A stretch of 64,000 nt of DNA from Streptomyces sp. NBC_01231 (GTDB lineage Bacteria; Actinomycetota; Actinomycetes; Streptomycetales; Streptomycetaceae), in contig CP108521.1 of NCBI GenBank assembly GCA_035999765.1, positions 3,472,001 through 3,536,000 of the forward strand, given 5' to 3'. The notes under the pieces are model-generated. The model saw only the letters and a list, made by a program, of their open reading frames with translations. It had not been told where the DNA came from and did no database searches. Below, one piece after another: positions 24,680 to 33,829 of this stretch. Each line of letters begins with the position of its first letter. The first letter of the stretch is position 1. The position numbers and the translations under genes are program-made.

Positions 24680-25266
24680 GGCGCCCGCAGCCCCCGGACC
24701 AAGAGCTCCACCACGGCCTCGAACTCGCCCTGAATCCCGGGGAGTTCCCATTTCCGGGCGTAGTAGGGGTTGTGGAAGCGGTCCGTCGCGTGGAAGACGG
24801 CGGCGGCGGCGGTCGCCGGGTCGGCGCTCGTGAAAGCGCCGGTTCCGACACCCTCCCGGACGATCGCGGTCAGCTGTCCGACCAGCTCGCCGATGTGCTC
24901 GCCGACCGCGACACCGGCCTCGTCGAGCAGAGCCTTGTACGTCGCGAACAGTTCCGGATCGCCTGCCGCCTTGCGGCGCTTGGCGGCGAACAGTGCGGCG
25001 AGCCAGTCCCGCAGCCGCGTCTCCGGGTCACCGTCCCCGGCGACGATCCCGGCCAGCACCTCGGTCGTCCGGTCCAGCCATCGCTTCGTCACCGCCTCGC
25101 GCAGCGCCGCCTTGGTCCGGAAGTGCCGGTAGACGCTGCCGTGGCTGACTCCGAGCGCGCGGGCCACGTCCACCACGGTGGCCTTGGCCGGGCCGTGCCG
25201 GCGCAGCACCTCCTCGGTGGCCTCGAGGATGCGCTCGGCGGTCAGGGTCTCGGTGGTCGGTGGCAT
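24676..25266 (-). CDS. TetR-family transcriptional regulator of the aldo/keto reductase operon
   Basis: A 196-residue repressor with HTH LTAERILEATEEVLRRHGPAKATVVDVARALGVSHGSVYRHFRTKAALREAV and a TetR_C-type ligand domain. It starts 26 bases after the aldo/keto reductase stop on the same strand, so both are one transcript. The long inverted repeat in front of that operon (26314-26349) is the obvious candidate for its autoregulatory site. The ligand may be a reactive carbonyl compound (inference from the partner gene). Confidence 0.92.
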   Translation of the reverse strand: MPPTTETLTAERILEATEEVLRRHGPAKATVVDVARALGVSHGSVYRHFRTKAALREAVTKRWLDRTTEVLAGIVAGDGDPETRLRDWLAALFAAKRRKAAGDPELFATYKALLDEAGVAVGEHIGELVGQLTAIVREGVGTGAFTSADPATAAAAVFHATDRFHNPYYARKWELPGIQGEFEAVVELLVRGLRAP

Positions 25267-25292
25267 GGGTCAGACCGTACCCGGAGCGGGCA

Positions 25293-26297
25293 TCACCGCT
25301 CGACGTGCGACATCTGGGCCGCCGGGTAGCGCTCCCCGGCGGCGGCGTCCGCCGGCACCGCCTCCTCGATCGCCGCGAGGTCGGCCGGCTCCAGCGTGAC
25401 GTCCAGCGCGCCGACGGACTCCGCCAGCCGCTCCCGGGTGCGGGCGCCGACCAGCGGCACGATGTCCTCACCGCGGGAGAGCACCCAGGCGATGGCGATC
25501 TGCGCGACCGAGACGCCCTTCTGTTCGGCGATCTTCCGCAGCGCGTCGACCAGGTTCAGGTTGTGCTGGAGGTTGTCGCCCTGGAAGCGGGGCGAGTACG
25601 CCCGGAAGTCGTTGGCGGCGAGCTGCCGGTCGCGGGTGAAGTGCCCGGAGATCAGCCCGCGCGACAGGACGCCGTACGCCGTGACGGAGATCCCCAGTTC
25701 ACGGGTGGTCGGCAGGATCTCGTCCTCGATACCGCGCGAGATGAGCGAGTACTCGATCTGCAGGTCGGAGATCGGGGCGGTGGCGGCGGCCCCGCGGATG
25801 GTCTCGGCGCCGACCTCACTCAGCCCGACATGGCGGACGTACCCCTTCTCGATGAGCTCGGCGATCGCGCCGACCGTCTCCTCGATCGGTACGGCGGGGT
25901 CGAGACGGGCGATCCGGTAGACGTCGATGTGGTCGACGCCGAGGCGCTGGAGCGAGTACGCGGCGAAGTTCTTCACGGCGGCCGGGCGGCCGTCGTAGCC
26001 GGACCAGCCGCCGTCCGGACCGCGCAGCCCGCCGAACTTCACACTGACCAGGGCCTGTTCGCGGCGCGCGGCGGGTGCGGTGCGCAGCGCCTCACCGATC
26101 AGCATCTCGTTGTGGCCCATGCCGTAGAAGTCGCCGGTGTCGAGCAGGGTCACGCCCGCTTCCAGGGCGGCGTGGATGGTGGCGATCGACTCGGCGCGGT
26201 CGGAGTCGCCGTACATCGCGGACATGCCCATGCAGCCGAGGCCGAGGGCGGAGACCTGGGGGCCGGTGCTTCCGAGGGTGCGTGTGTGCATCGTCAT
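25293..26297 (-). CDS. aldo/keto reductase
   Basis: NADPH-dependent (alpha/beta)8 barrel reductase, 334 residues from the ATG at 26297. It opens MHTRTLGSTGPQVSALGLGCMGMS; the catalytic Asp and Tyr are in LLDTGDFYGMGHNE, and the Lys in VSVKFGG. The usual catalytic His (in IDVYxxHRxD) is replaced: the sequence reads DHIDVYRIARLDP, with Arg-Ile where Tyr-Gln-His is expected, a pattern seen in the AKR13-like group. First gene of an operon with a TetR regulator; a 15-bp inverted repeat operator lies 17-52 bases upstream of the start. Confidence 0.92.
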   Translation of the reverse strand: MTMHTRTLGSTGPQVSALGLGCMGMSAMYGDSDRAESIATIHAALEAGVTLLDTGDFYGMGHNEMLIGEALRTAPAARREQALVSVKFGGLRGPDGGWSGYDGRPAAVKNFAAYSLQRLGVDHIDVYRIARLDPAVPIEETVGAIAELIEKGYVRHVGLSEVGAETIRGAAATAPISDLQIEYSLISRGIEDEILPTTRELGISVTAYGVLSRGLISGHFTRDRQLAANDFRAYSPRFQGDNLQHNLNLVDALRKIAEQKGVSVAQIAIAWVLSRGEDIVPLVGARTRERLAESVGALDVTLEPADLAAIEEAVPADAAAGERYPAAQMSHVER

Positions 26298-26313
26298 GGC
26301 ATCCACCATGACA

Positions 26314-26349
26314 TGACAGCTGACAGATTTCAATATCTGTCAGCTGTCA
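26314..26349. promoter_or_regulatory. long perfect inverted repeat, operator of the AKR-tetR operon
   Basis: TGACAGCTGACAGAT (26314-26328) and its exact complement ATCTGTCAGCTGTCA (26335-26349) flank six bases. Each arm is itself a near-palindrome around CAGCTG, so two dimers could bind side by side. It lies directly upstream of the aldo/keto reductase start. Confidence 0.75.
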
Positions 26350-26387
26350 GTCGCCACCTGAAAAACGGTCGCCCATCAGCTGTCGGC

Positions 26388-26996
26388 TCAGCCGCCGTAC
26401 GCCAACTTCGCCCCCAGCACCACGAAGGACCCCGCGAAGCTCCGCCGCAGCCATGTCATCACGCGCGGGCGGGAGAGCACGTGGCTGCGCACGGACGCCG
26501 CGAGCTGCCCGAACGCGAGGAACACGACGAACGTCACCAGCATGAACACCCCGCCCAGCATCAGCATCCGCCCCATCGCGTACGGCTCCTCGGGGCTGAC
26601 GAACTGCGGCAGGAAGGCGAGGAAGAAGATCGTCACCTTGGGATTGAGGACGTTGATCAGTACCGCCCGGACGATCACCGCGCCGGAGCCGGACGGCTCG
26701 GCGCTCTGGTCGAGGTCGATCGCGCGCTTGTCGTGCACCATGACCCAGGCCATGTACAGCAGGTACACCACACCGGCGTACTTCAGGATCTGGAACGCGG
26801 TCGCGCTCGCGTGCAGCACGGCCGCGAGGCCGGTGACCGTGGCCAGCACGTGCGGCACGATCGCCAGGGTGCAGCCGAAGGCCGCGACGGCACTCGCGCG
26901 GCGGCCACGGGAGAGCCCGGCGGCCAGGGTGTAGACGAGCCCGGTACCGGGCGTCACGACGACGACAAGGGTGGTCAGCAGGAACGCGATGCTCAT
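26388..26996 (-). CDS. LysE/RhtB-family amino acid exporter
   Basis: Six-helix exporter, 202 residues from the ATG at 26996. MSIAFLLTTLVVVVTPGTGLVYTLAAGLSRGRRAS is the typical first helix and loop of RhtB proteins (normally TPGPxx), and VLINVLNPKVTIFFLAFLPQFV is the conserved central motif. It probably exports an amino acid or analogue. Two arms of a 12-bp perfect inverted repeat sit 23-64 bases upstream of the start and could be its operator. It is transcribed in the same direction as glyS, 115 bases behind it. Confidence 0.93.
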   Translation of the reverse strand: MSIAFLLTTLVVVVTPGTGLVYTLAAGLSRGRRASAVAAFGCTLAIVPHVLATVTGLAAVLHASATAFQILKYAGVVYLLYMAWVMVHDKRAIDLDQSAEPSGSGAVIVRAVLINVLNPKVTIFFLAFLPQFVSPEEPYAMGRMLMLGGVFMLVTFVVFLAFGQLAASVRSHVLSRPRVMTWLRRSFAGSFVVLGAKLAYGG

Positions 26997-27018
26997 GGGT
27001 TCACCCTGGACATGCGTC

Positions 27019-27060
27019 GGCCCTTGATACAGGTCCACAACGGCACCCGTATCAAGGGCC
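27019..27060. promoter_or_regulatory. 12-bp perfect inverted repeat between glyS and lysE-like gene
   Basis: GGCCCTTGATAC (27019-27030) and GTATCAAGGGCC (27049-27060) are exact complements separated by 18 bases, centre to centre about 30 bases (three helical turns). This spacing fits two operator half-sites better than a terminator, and no T-tract follows on either strand. Confidence 0.6.
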
Positions 27061-27111
27061 AATCAAGCAGTCGCCGTTCCTACCAGTCGGCGTTGCCGGC
27101 GGTCGACGTTC

Positions 27112-28494
<1,383 letters not shown>

Positions 28495-28533
28495 GGTGCT
28501 CTCTTCATTACGACGACGGGCGAGGAAGCGAGA

Positions 28534-28581
28534 TGCTTCAGAACGTGCTTCGGAGCATTGCTTCAGAGCGAATGCTTCAGG
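28534..28581 (-). repeat. four direct 9-mer repeats in the glyS leader
   Basis: TGCTTCAGA or one-base variants begin at 28534, 28546, 28559 and 28573, 12-14 bases apart (read TCTGAAGCA on the coding strand). They lie 40-87 bases upstream of the glyS start, where a promoter operator or leader RNA element would be. Confidence 0.6.
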
Positions 28582-28679
28582 TTACCGGCGAGGGCTCCCC
28601 TCCAATCAAATCGGTCCGGGCTCCGGCCCCTCTCGCCCGCCCCCTCACCTCCCTCCCACCTTCCTCTTCACCTGCTTTG

Positions 28680-28709
28680 TTGACAATCATTTCCAGATTA
28701 GTTGAAAAT
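28680..28709 (+). promoter_or_regulatory. znuA promoter (leaderless)
   Basis: TTGACA at 28680-28685 is a perfect -35 box; GAAAAT at 28704-28709 is a -10 box 18 bases on. The ATG at 28717 falls eight bases after it, consistent with a leaderless transcript. Confidence 0.6.
28681..28695. promoter_or_regulatory. Zur box 1
   Basis: TGACAATCATTTCCA matches the 7-1-7 palindromic pattern of Streptomyces Zur boxes (TGaaAATcATTttCA type). It overlaps the -35 box of znuA, so zinc-loaded Zur would block polymerase. Confidence 0.7.
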
Positions 28710-28717
28710 GACTGTCA
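28703..28717. promoter_or_regulatory. Zur box 2
   Basis: TGAAAATGACTGTCA is a second 7-1-7 near-palindrome, centred 22 bases (two helical turns) from box 1. It covers the -10 box and the first base of the start codon. Confidence 0.65.
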
Positions 28718-29676
28718 TGAACGTACGACGTCGCCTCATATCCACGGCCGCCATGACGGCCGTCACCGCGCTGGGCCTCGGTACCCTCTCCGCCTGCTCC
28801 ACCGACAGTGCCGCCGCGGGCAACACGGACAAGTTCGACGTCGTCGCGTCGTTCTACCCGCTGGCCTTCCTCGCCCAGGAGATCGGCGGGGACCATGTGA
28901 ATGTCAGCGACCTCACCAAGCCCGGCCAGGAGCCGCACGACCTGGAGATCAGCGCCCAGCAGACCGCGCAGCTCCAGGAGTCCGACGCGGTGCTCTACCT
29001 CAAGAACCTCCAGCCCGCCGTCGACGACGCGGTGGCCCAGTCCGAGATCGGGACGAAGATCGACGCCGCCTCCCTCACCTCGCTGGAGAAGCACGGCAAC
29101 GAGGTCGGCGGTCACGCGGCCGAGCACGACGACCACGCCGACGAGGAACTGGCCGGCCTCGACCCCCACATCTGGCTCGACCCGGTGCGCTACGCCCAGG
29201 TCGCCCAGGGTGTCGGCAAGGCCTTCGAGAAGGCCGACCCGGACCACGCGGCCGACTACAAGAAGAACACCGCCGCCCTGGTCACGAAGCTGAACGCCCT
29301 GAACACCCAGTTCAAGGACGGCCTGACGAACACGAGGACCAAGGTCTTCATCACCACGCACGCCGCCTTCGGCTACCTCGCCGAGCGCTACGGCCTGACC
29401 GAGGAGGCCATCAGCGGCCTCGACCCCGAGTCCGAGCCCAGCGCGAACCGCGTCAAGAACCTTGAGAAGATGGCGAAGGCCGACGGCGTCTCCACGGTCT
29501 TCTACGAGACGCTCGTCAGCGACAAGACCGCGAAGACCATCGCCGCCGACTCGCACCTCAGGACCGACGTCCTCGACCCGATCGAGGGCATCACGTCCAA
29601 GTCGAAGGGCGACGACTACTTCCAGGTCATGGAGTCCAACCTCAAGGCGCTGCGGACCGCACTGGGCGCCGAATGA
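28717..29676 (+). CDS. znuA: zinc ABC transporter, substrate-binding lipoprotein
   Basis: Extracellular zinc-capturing lipoprotein of about 319 residues. The signal peptide ends in the lipobox LSAC (cysteine near residue 28). Zinc ligands are expected in GQEPHDLEIS, in DPHIWLDP, in ITTHAAFGYLAERYGL and at Asp in the C-terminal DVLDP segment. The His/Asp-rich flexible loop (HAAEHDDHADEE) is typical of ZnuA. It is the first gene of the zinc uptake operon and starts leaderless under two Zur boxes. Confidence 0.95.
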   Translation: MNVRRRLISTAAMTAVTALGLGTLSACSTDSAAAGNTDKFDVVASFYPLAFLAQEIGGDHVNVSDLTKPGQEPHDLEISAQQTAQLQESDAVLYLKNLQPAVDDAVAQSEIGTKIDAASLTSLEKHGNEVGGHAAEHDDHADEELAGLDPHIWLDPVRYAQVAQGVGKAFEKADPDHAADYKKNTAALVTKLNALNTQFKDGLTNTRTKVFITTHAAFGYLAERYGLTEEAISGLDPESEPSANRVKNLEKMAKADGVSTVFYETLVSDKTAKTIAADSHLRTDVLDPIEGITSKSKGDDYFQVMESNLKALRTALGAE

Positions 29677-29693
29677 TCCCTACGGAGGACCTC

Positions 29694-30461
29694 GTGAGCG
29701 AGCCCGTCGTATCCCTGCGCGGCGTCCGCGCCGAGTTGGGCTCGCGCCCTGTCCTGCGCGGCATCGACCTCTCCGTGGACCGCGGGGAGGTCGTCGCGCT
29801 GCTCGGCGCCAACGGCTCCGGCAAGTCGACCGCGATCCGCACCGTCATCGGCCAGGTGCCGCTCACCGGCGGCGAGATCAGGCTGTTCGGCACCCCGCGC
29901 CGCGGCTTCCGGGACTGGGCGCGCGTCGGCTACGTACCGCAGCGCACCACCGCCGCGGGCGGTGTGCCCGCCACGGTCACCGAGATCGTCTCCTCCGGGC
30001 GTCTGTCCCGGGCCCGCTTCGGCGTGCTGCGCAAGGCCGACCACGAGGCCGTACGCCGGGCCCTGGACCTGGTCGGCATGGCCGACCGCGCCAAGGACTC
30101 CGTCAACGCCCTGTCCGGCGGCCAGCACCAGCGCGTGCTGATCGCCCGTGCCCTCGCCGCCGAACCCGAACTGCTGATCATGGACGAGCCGATGGCGGGC
30201 GTGGACCTGGCCAGCCAGGAGGTCCTCGCCCAGACGCTGCGGGACCAGGTGGCGTCCGGTACGACGGTGCTGCTGGTCCTCCACGAACTGGGCCCCCTGG
30301 AGCCCCTGATCGACCGGGCGGTCGTCCTGCGCGACGGCTGCGTGACGCACGACGGCCCGCCCCCGCAGGCCCTCGGCCAGCACGCCCTGCCCGGCCACGA
30401 CCACGTACACCCGCACGCGGGTCACGACGCCGAACCGATCCGGACGGGACTGCTGAGCTGA
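29694..30461 (+). CDS. znuC: zinc ABC transporter, ATP-binding protein
   Basis: ATPase of the zinc importer, 255 residues. Walker A GANGSGKST, Q loop VGYVPQR, signature LSGGQHQR, Walker B LLIMDEP and H-loop VLHEL are all present. A His-rich C-terminal tail (GQHALPGHDHVHPHAGHD) may buffer zinc. The GTG at 29694 is preceded by GGAGG at six bases; an ATG at 29673 overlapping the znuA stop is the alternative. The stop overlaps the znuB start (TGATG). Confidence 0.95.
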   Translation: MSEPVVSLRGVRAELGSRPVLRGIDLSVDRGEVVALLGANGSGKSTAIRTVIGQVPLTGGEIRLFGTPRRGFRDWARVGYVPQRTTAAGGVPATVTEIVSSGRLSRARFGVLRKADHEAVRRALDLVGMADRAKDSVNALSGGQHQRVLIARALAAEPELLIMDEPMAGVDLASQEVLAQTLRDQVASGTTVLLVLHELGPLEPLIDRAVVLRDGCVTHDGPPPQALGQHALPGHDHVHPHAGHDAEPIRTGLLS

Positions 30462-31363
30462 TGGACCTCCTGAACTACGCCTTCATGCAGCGGGCCCTGC
30501 TCGCGGCCGTCCTGGTCGGCATCACCGCCCCCGCGGTCGGCATCTACCTCGTCCAGCGCCGCCAGGCCCTCATGGGCGACGGCATCGGCCACGTGGCGAT
30601 GACCGGCGTCGGCCTCGGCTTCCTGCTGTCCACGTCCCCGGTGTGGATGGCGATGGCCGTCTCCGTCCTCGGCACCGTGGTGATGGAGCTGATCCGCTGG
30701 TACGGCAGGACTCGCGGCGACATCGCCCTCGCGATGCTCTTCTACGGCGGGATGGCCGCCGGTGTGATGTTCACCAACCTCGCGCCGGGCGGCTCCAACG
30801 CGAACCTGATGTCGTACCTGTTCGGTTCCCTGTCGACGGTGAGCCCGGCGGACGTGACCGCGATCTGCTGGCTCGCGGCGTTCGTGCTCCTGATCACACT
30901 GGGCCTGCGCCGCCAACTGTTCGCGGTCAGTCAGGACGAGGAGTTCGCGCGGGTCACCGGTCTGCCGGTGCGCGTACTGAACCTGCTGACGGCGATCACC
31001 GCGGCGGTGACGGTGACGGTCGCCATGCGGGTCGTGGGCTTGTTGCTGGTGTCGGCGCTGATGGTGGTGCCGGTGGCGGCGGCCCAGCAGCTCACGCGCA
31101 GCTTCGCGGCGACGTTCGCGGTCGCGGTGGCCATCGGCGTGAGCGTGACGATCGGCGGGACCGTCACGTCGTACTACCAGGACGTACCGCCCGGCGCGAC
31201 GATCGTGCTGCTGACCATCGGGGCGTTCATCGCGCTGACCGTGCTCGCGACCCCGCTGGCCCGGCGCCGCGCGCGGGCCCTCGCCGACCGGCAGCCTGCC
31301 GGGGACCCGGCGGAGTGCGTGATTCCGGCCAGCCGTGAACCCGGCGGGAAGGTGGGCGTCTGA
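30461..31363 (+). CDS. znuB: zinc ABC transporter, membrane permease
   Basis: ABC-3 family permease of 300 residues with eight or nine predicted helices. MDLLNYAFMQRALLAAVLVGITAPAVGIYLVQRRQALMGDGIGHVAMTGVGLGF is the family N-terminus. It forms the pore for zinc taken from ZnuA and driven by ZnuC, whose gene overlaps its start by one base. The zur gene follows 59 bases later on the same strand, so part of zur expression may come from this transcript. Confidence 0.95.
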   Translation: MDLLNYAFMQRALLAAVLVGITAPAVGIYLVQRRQALMGDGIGHVAMTGVGLGFLLSTSPVWMAMAVSVLGTVVMELIRWYGRTRGDIALAMLFYGGMAAGVMFTNLAPGGSNANLMSYLFGSLSTVSPADVTAICWLAAFVLLITLGLRRQLFAVSQDEEFARVTGLPVRVLNLLTAITAAVTVTVAMRVVGLLLVSALMVVPVAAAQQLTRSFAATFAVAVAIGVSVTIGGTVTSYYQDVPPGATIVLLTIGAFIALTVLATPLARRRARALADRQPAGDPAECVIPASREPGGKVGV

Positions 31364-31422
31364 CCGTCGACAGGCCGGACTGGCACAATGGCCCGGCAGG
31401 TGCAGACGTGAGGAGGCAATCG

Positions 31423-31836
31423 GTGACGACCGCTGGACCGCCAGTGAAGGGCCGCGCGACCCGGCAGCGGGCCGCCGTGGCGGCGGCGCTCGACGAGGTC
31501 GACGAGTTCCGCAGTGCTCAGGATCTCCACGACATGCTCAAGCACAAGGGCGACTCCGTCGGGCTGACCACGGTCTACCGCACGCTCCAGTCGCTCGCCG
31601 ACGCCGGCGAGGTCGACGTCCTGCGCACCTCCGACGGCGAGTCCGTCTACCGCCGCTGCTCCACCGGCGAACACCACCACCACCTGGTCTGCCGCGTCTG
31701 CGGCAAGGCCGTCGAGGTCGAGGGACCGGCGGTGGAGAAGTGGGCGGACGCCATCGCGGCGGAACACGGCTTCGTGAACGTGGCCCACACGGTGGAGATC
31801 TTCGGCACGTGTGCGGAGTGCGCGGCGAGGAAGTAG
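31423..31836 (+). CDS. zur: zinc uptake regulator, Fur family
   Basis: Zinc-responsive repressor, 137 residues. Winged HTH (RATRQRAAVAAALDEVDEFRSAQDLHDML, VGLTTVYRTLQSLADAGEVDVLR) is followed by the metal sites: EHHHHLVCRVCGK with its CxxC, and CAECAARK at the C-terminus, giving the structural Cys4 zinc. The His cluster is the regulatory site. The GTG at 31423 is used because AGGAGG lies six bases upstream. It should repress the znuACB operon through the two boxes upstream of znuA. Confidence 0.95.
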   Translation: MTTAGPPVKGRATRQRAAVAAALDEVDEFRSAQDLHDMLKHKGDSVGLTTVYRTLQSLADAGEVDVLRTSDGESVYRRCSTGEHHHHLVCRVCGKAVEVEGPAVEKWADAIAAEHGFVNVAHTVEIFGTCAECAARK

Positions 31837-31860
31837 CGCCGGCCCCGCTCAGGGGAACAG

Positions 31861-31922
31861 CTCAGGCGCATGCGGAGGGGCGCCCGGTTCGCGAACCGGG
31901 CGCCCCTCCGCATATGCCTGAG
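31861..31922. terminator. 62-base near-perfect palindrome, bidirectional terminator between zur and uppS
   Basis: The two 31-base halves are complementary at all but two positions, with the centre at GGTTCGCGAACC. It lies between the 3' ends of the convergent genes zur and uppS and is most simply a bidirectional terminator. Because of the symmetry, both strands encode the same short peptide here, which is an artefact. Confidence 0.85.
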
Positions 31923-31933
31923 CGTGTGCCCGA

Positions 31934-32767
31934 CTACTCCTGCTCGCCCTCCATGGCCAGCAGCTCCTCGTTCGGGATGGCGCCGCCGAAGCGCCGGTCA
32001 CGGGAGGCGAACTCCACGCACGCGCGCCACAGGTCCCGCCGGTCGAAATCCGGCCAGAGCACGTTCTGGAAGATCATCTCGGCGTAAGCGCTCTGCCACA
32101 GAAGGTAGTTGGAGGTGCGCTGCTCACCACTCGGCCGCAGGAACAGGTCCACGTCCGGCATGTCCGGGTAGTACAGGTACTTCTGGATGGTCTTCTCGGA
32201 GACCTTCGACGGGTCGAGCCGGCCGGCCTTCACGTCCTCCGCGATGGCCTGCATGGCGTCCGCGAGCTCGGCCCGCCCGCCGTAGTTCATGCAGAAGTAC
32301 AGCGTCAGCCTGTCGTTGCCCTTGGTCTGCTCCTGGGCGACCTGGAGCTCCTTGGCGACGGACTTCCACAGCCGGGGCATCCGCCCCACCCACCGCACCC
32401 GGATCCCGAGTTCGTCGAGCTGGTCCCGGGTCTTGCGGATGAAGTCCCGGTTGAAGTTCATCAGGAAGCGCACCTCGTCCGGCGAACGCTTCCAGTTCTC
32501 CGTGGAGAAGGCGTACAGCGAGATGCTCCCGACGCCCATCTCGATCGCGCCCTGCAGCACGTCCAGCACCCGCTCGGCACCGACCTTGTGGCCCTCGGTG
32601 CGCGGCAGCCCGCGTTCCTTCGCCCAGCGTCCGTTGCCGTCCATGACGATCGCCACATGCTTCGCGACCAGCTCACTCGGGAGCTTCGGCGCACGGGCTC
32701 CGGACGGGTGCGGTTCCGGCGTCTTGTACTCGCGGCGCTGGCGCCCCAGGATCCCGCGTACGGCCAT
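31934..32767 (-). CDS. uppS: isoprenyl transferase (undecaprenyl/polyprenyl diphosphate synthase, cis type)
   Basis: Cis-prenyltransferase that extends allylic diphosphates with isopentenyl diphosphate for lipid carrier synthesis. The 277-residue protein has the P-loop-like region HVAIVMDGNGRWAKERGLPRTEGHKVG with catalytic Asp, ISLYAFSTENWKRSPDEV, and the C-terminal signature PDVDLFLRPSGEQRTSNYLLWQSAYAEMIF. The ATG at 32767 (MAVRGILG) matches the usual Streptomyces N-terminus. It lies 52 bases after recO on the same strand, a common pairing. Confidence 0.95.
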   Translation of the reverse strand: MAVRGILGRQRREYKTPEPHPSGARAPKLPSELVAKHVAIVMDGNGRWAKERGLPRTEGHKVGAERVLDVLQGAIEMGVGSISLYAFSTENWKRSPDEVRFLMNFNRDFIRKTRDQLDELGIRVRWVGRMPRLWKSVAKELQVAQEQTKGNDRLTLYFCMNYGGRAELADAMQAIAEDVKAGRLDPSKVSEKTIQKYLYYPDMPDVDLFLRPSGEQRTSNYLLWQSAYAEMIFQNVLWPDFDRRDLWRACVEFASRDRRFGGAIPNEELLAMEGEQE

Positions 32768-32819
32768 GTGCTTCTCGTCTCCCTCTTGCTTTCGGCGCCT
32801 GCTTTCTCGCTTCCGGCGC

Positions 32820-33566
32820 CTACTTTTCCACGTAGCGAAGCGAGCGCAGCCCGCGCTCCAGATGCCAGTGCAGATAGGCGGACACCAGCCCGCTGCCCTC
32901 CCGCACATGCCGCGGCTCGCACGCGTCCGCGGTCTCCCAGTCTCCCGTAAGCAGCGCCCCGAGGAGTTCCAGGGTCTGCGGCGACGGTACGACACTCCCG
33001 GGCACCCGGCAGTCCAGGCAGACCGACCCTCCGGACGCGACCGAGAAGAACCGGTTCGGACCGGGCATACCGCACTTCGCGCAGTCACTGAAGGTGGGCG
33101 CGTACCCGTTGACGGCGAGCGAGCGCAGCAGGAAGGCGTCCAGGACGAGGTGCGGGGCGTGCTCGCCGCGGGCGAGTGTGCGCAGTGCCCCGACGAGCAG
33201 CAGATACTGCTGCACCGCCGGCTCGCCCTCGTGGTCGGTGAACCGCTCGGCGGTCTCCAGCATGGCCGTCCCGGCGGTGTACCGCGTGTAGTCCGCGACG
33301 ATCCCGCCCCCGTATGGCGCGATGGTCTCACTCTGTGTGCACAGCGGCAGCCCGCGCCCGATCAGTTCACTGCCCCGCGCGAAGAACTGCACGTCGACGT
33401 GGGAGAAGGGCTCCAGCCGCGCCCCGAACTTCGACTTGGTCCGGCGTACCCCGCGGGCCACGGCCCGTACCCGGCCGTGACCCCGCGTGAGCAGCGTGAT
33501 GATCCGGTCCGCCTCACCCAGCTTCTGGGTGCGCAGCACGATGCCGTCGTCGCGGAACAGACTCAT
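32820..33566 (-). CDS. recO: DNA repair protein RecO
   Basis: RecFOR pathway mediator that helps load RecA on gaps. About 248 residues: N-terminal OB fold (SLFRDDGIVLRTQKLGEADRIITLLTRGHGRVRAVARGVRRTKSKFGARLEPFS) and a C-terminal domain with a Cys4 zinc site (CAKCG and CLDC). The family begins just before SLFRDDGIV, so the ATG at 33566 is preferred over 33575. It is upstream of uppS on the same strand. Confidence 0.95.
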   Translation of the reverse strand: MSLFRDDGIVLRTQKLGEADRIITLLTRGHGRVRAVARGVRRTKSKFGARLEPFSHVDVQFFARGSELIGRGLPLCTQSETIAPYGGGIVADYTRYTAGTAMLETAERFTDHEGEPAVQQYLLLVGALRTLARGEHAPHLVLDAFLLRSLAVNGYAPTFSDCAKCGMPGPNRFFSVASGGSVCLDCRVPGSVVPSPQTLELLGALLTGDWETADACEPRHVREGSGLVSAYLHWHLERGLRSLRYVEK

Positions 33567-33613
33567 GGGAGCCATTCTCGCCTACGGCGGCCGTACCCCG
33601 TCGCCCCTGTACC

Positions 33614-33829
33614 TCAAGGCACCTCACCGCGGCTGCGCGCGTTCGCGTACGCCGTCATCGCGCTCAGCCGCTCGGCCGGGGTGGCATGCCGTACGGCACC
33701 CGGTTCGACGTCCCACTCCCGGCCCCCGCCGCACGGTCTCAGTTGCACATACGGCCCCTCGTGCCCCATGACGATCCCCACCCTCTCGCTGTGGGTGTCG
33801 ACGACGTACGCCCCCACCGGCGGCTTCAC
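33614..33829 (-). CDS. small conserved hypothetical protein
   Basis: A 71-residue protein (GTG start) with the segment VGAYVVDTHSERVGIVMGHEGPYVQLRPCGGGREWDVEP, an SH3-like beta pattern seen in small Streptomyces proteins near XRE/DUF397 loci. Its start overlaps the stop of the preceding small gene by four bases (GTGA), so they are co-translated. Function unknown. Confidence 0.7.
   Translation of the reverse strand: MKPPVGAYVVDTHSERVGIVMGHEGPYVQLRPCGGGREWDVEPGAVRHATPAERLSAMTAYANARSRGEVP

Noticed and set aside
28495..28580. T-box riboswitch upstream of glyS
   Set aside because: No T-box sequence, specifier loop or terminator/antiterminator pair was recognised; only the direct repeats stand out.
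31647..32442. Matching short frames on both strands around 31870-31913
   Set aside because: The identical peptides result from the terminator palindrome, not from real genes.
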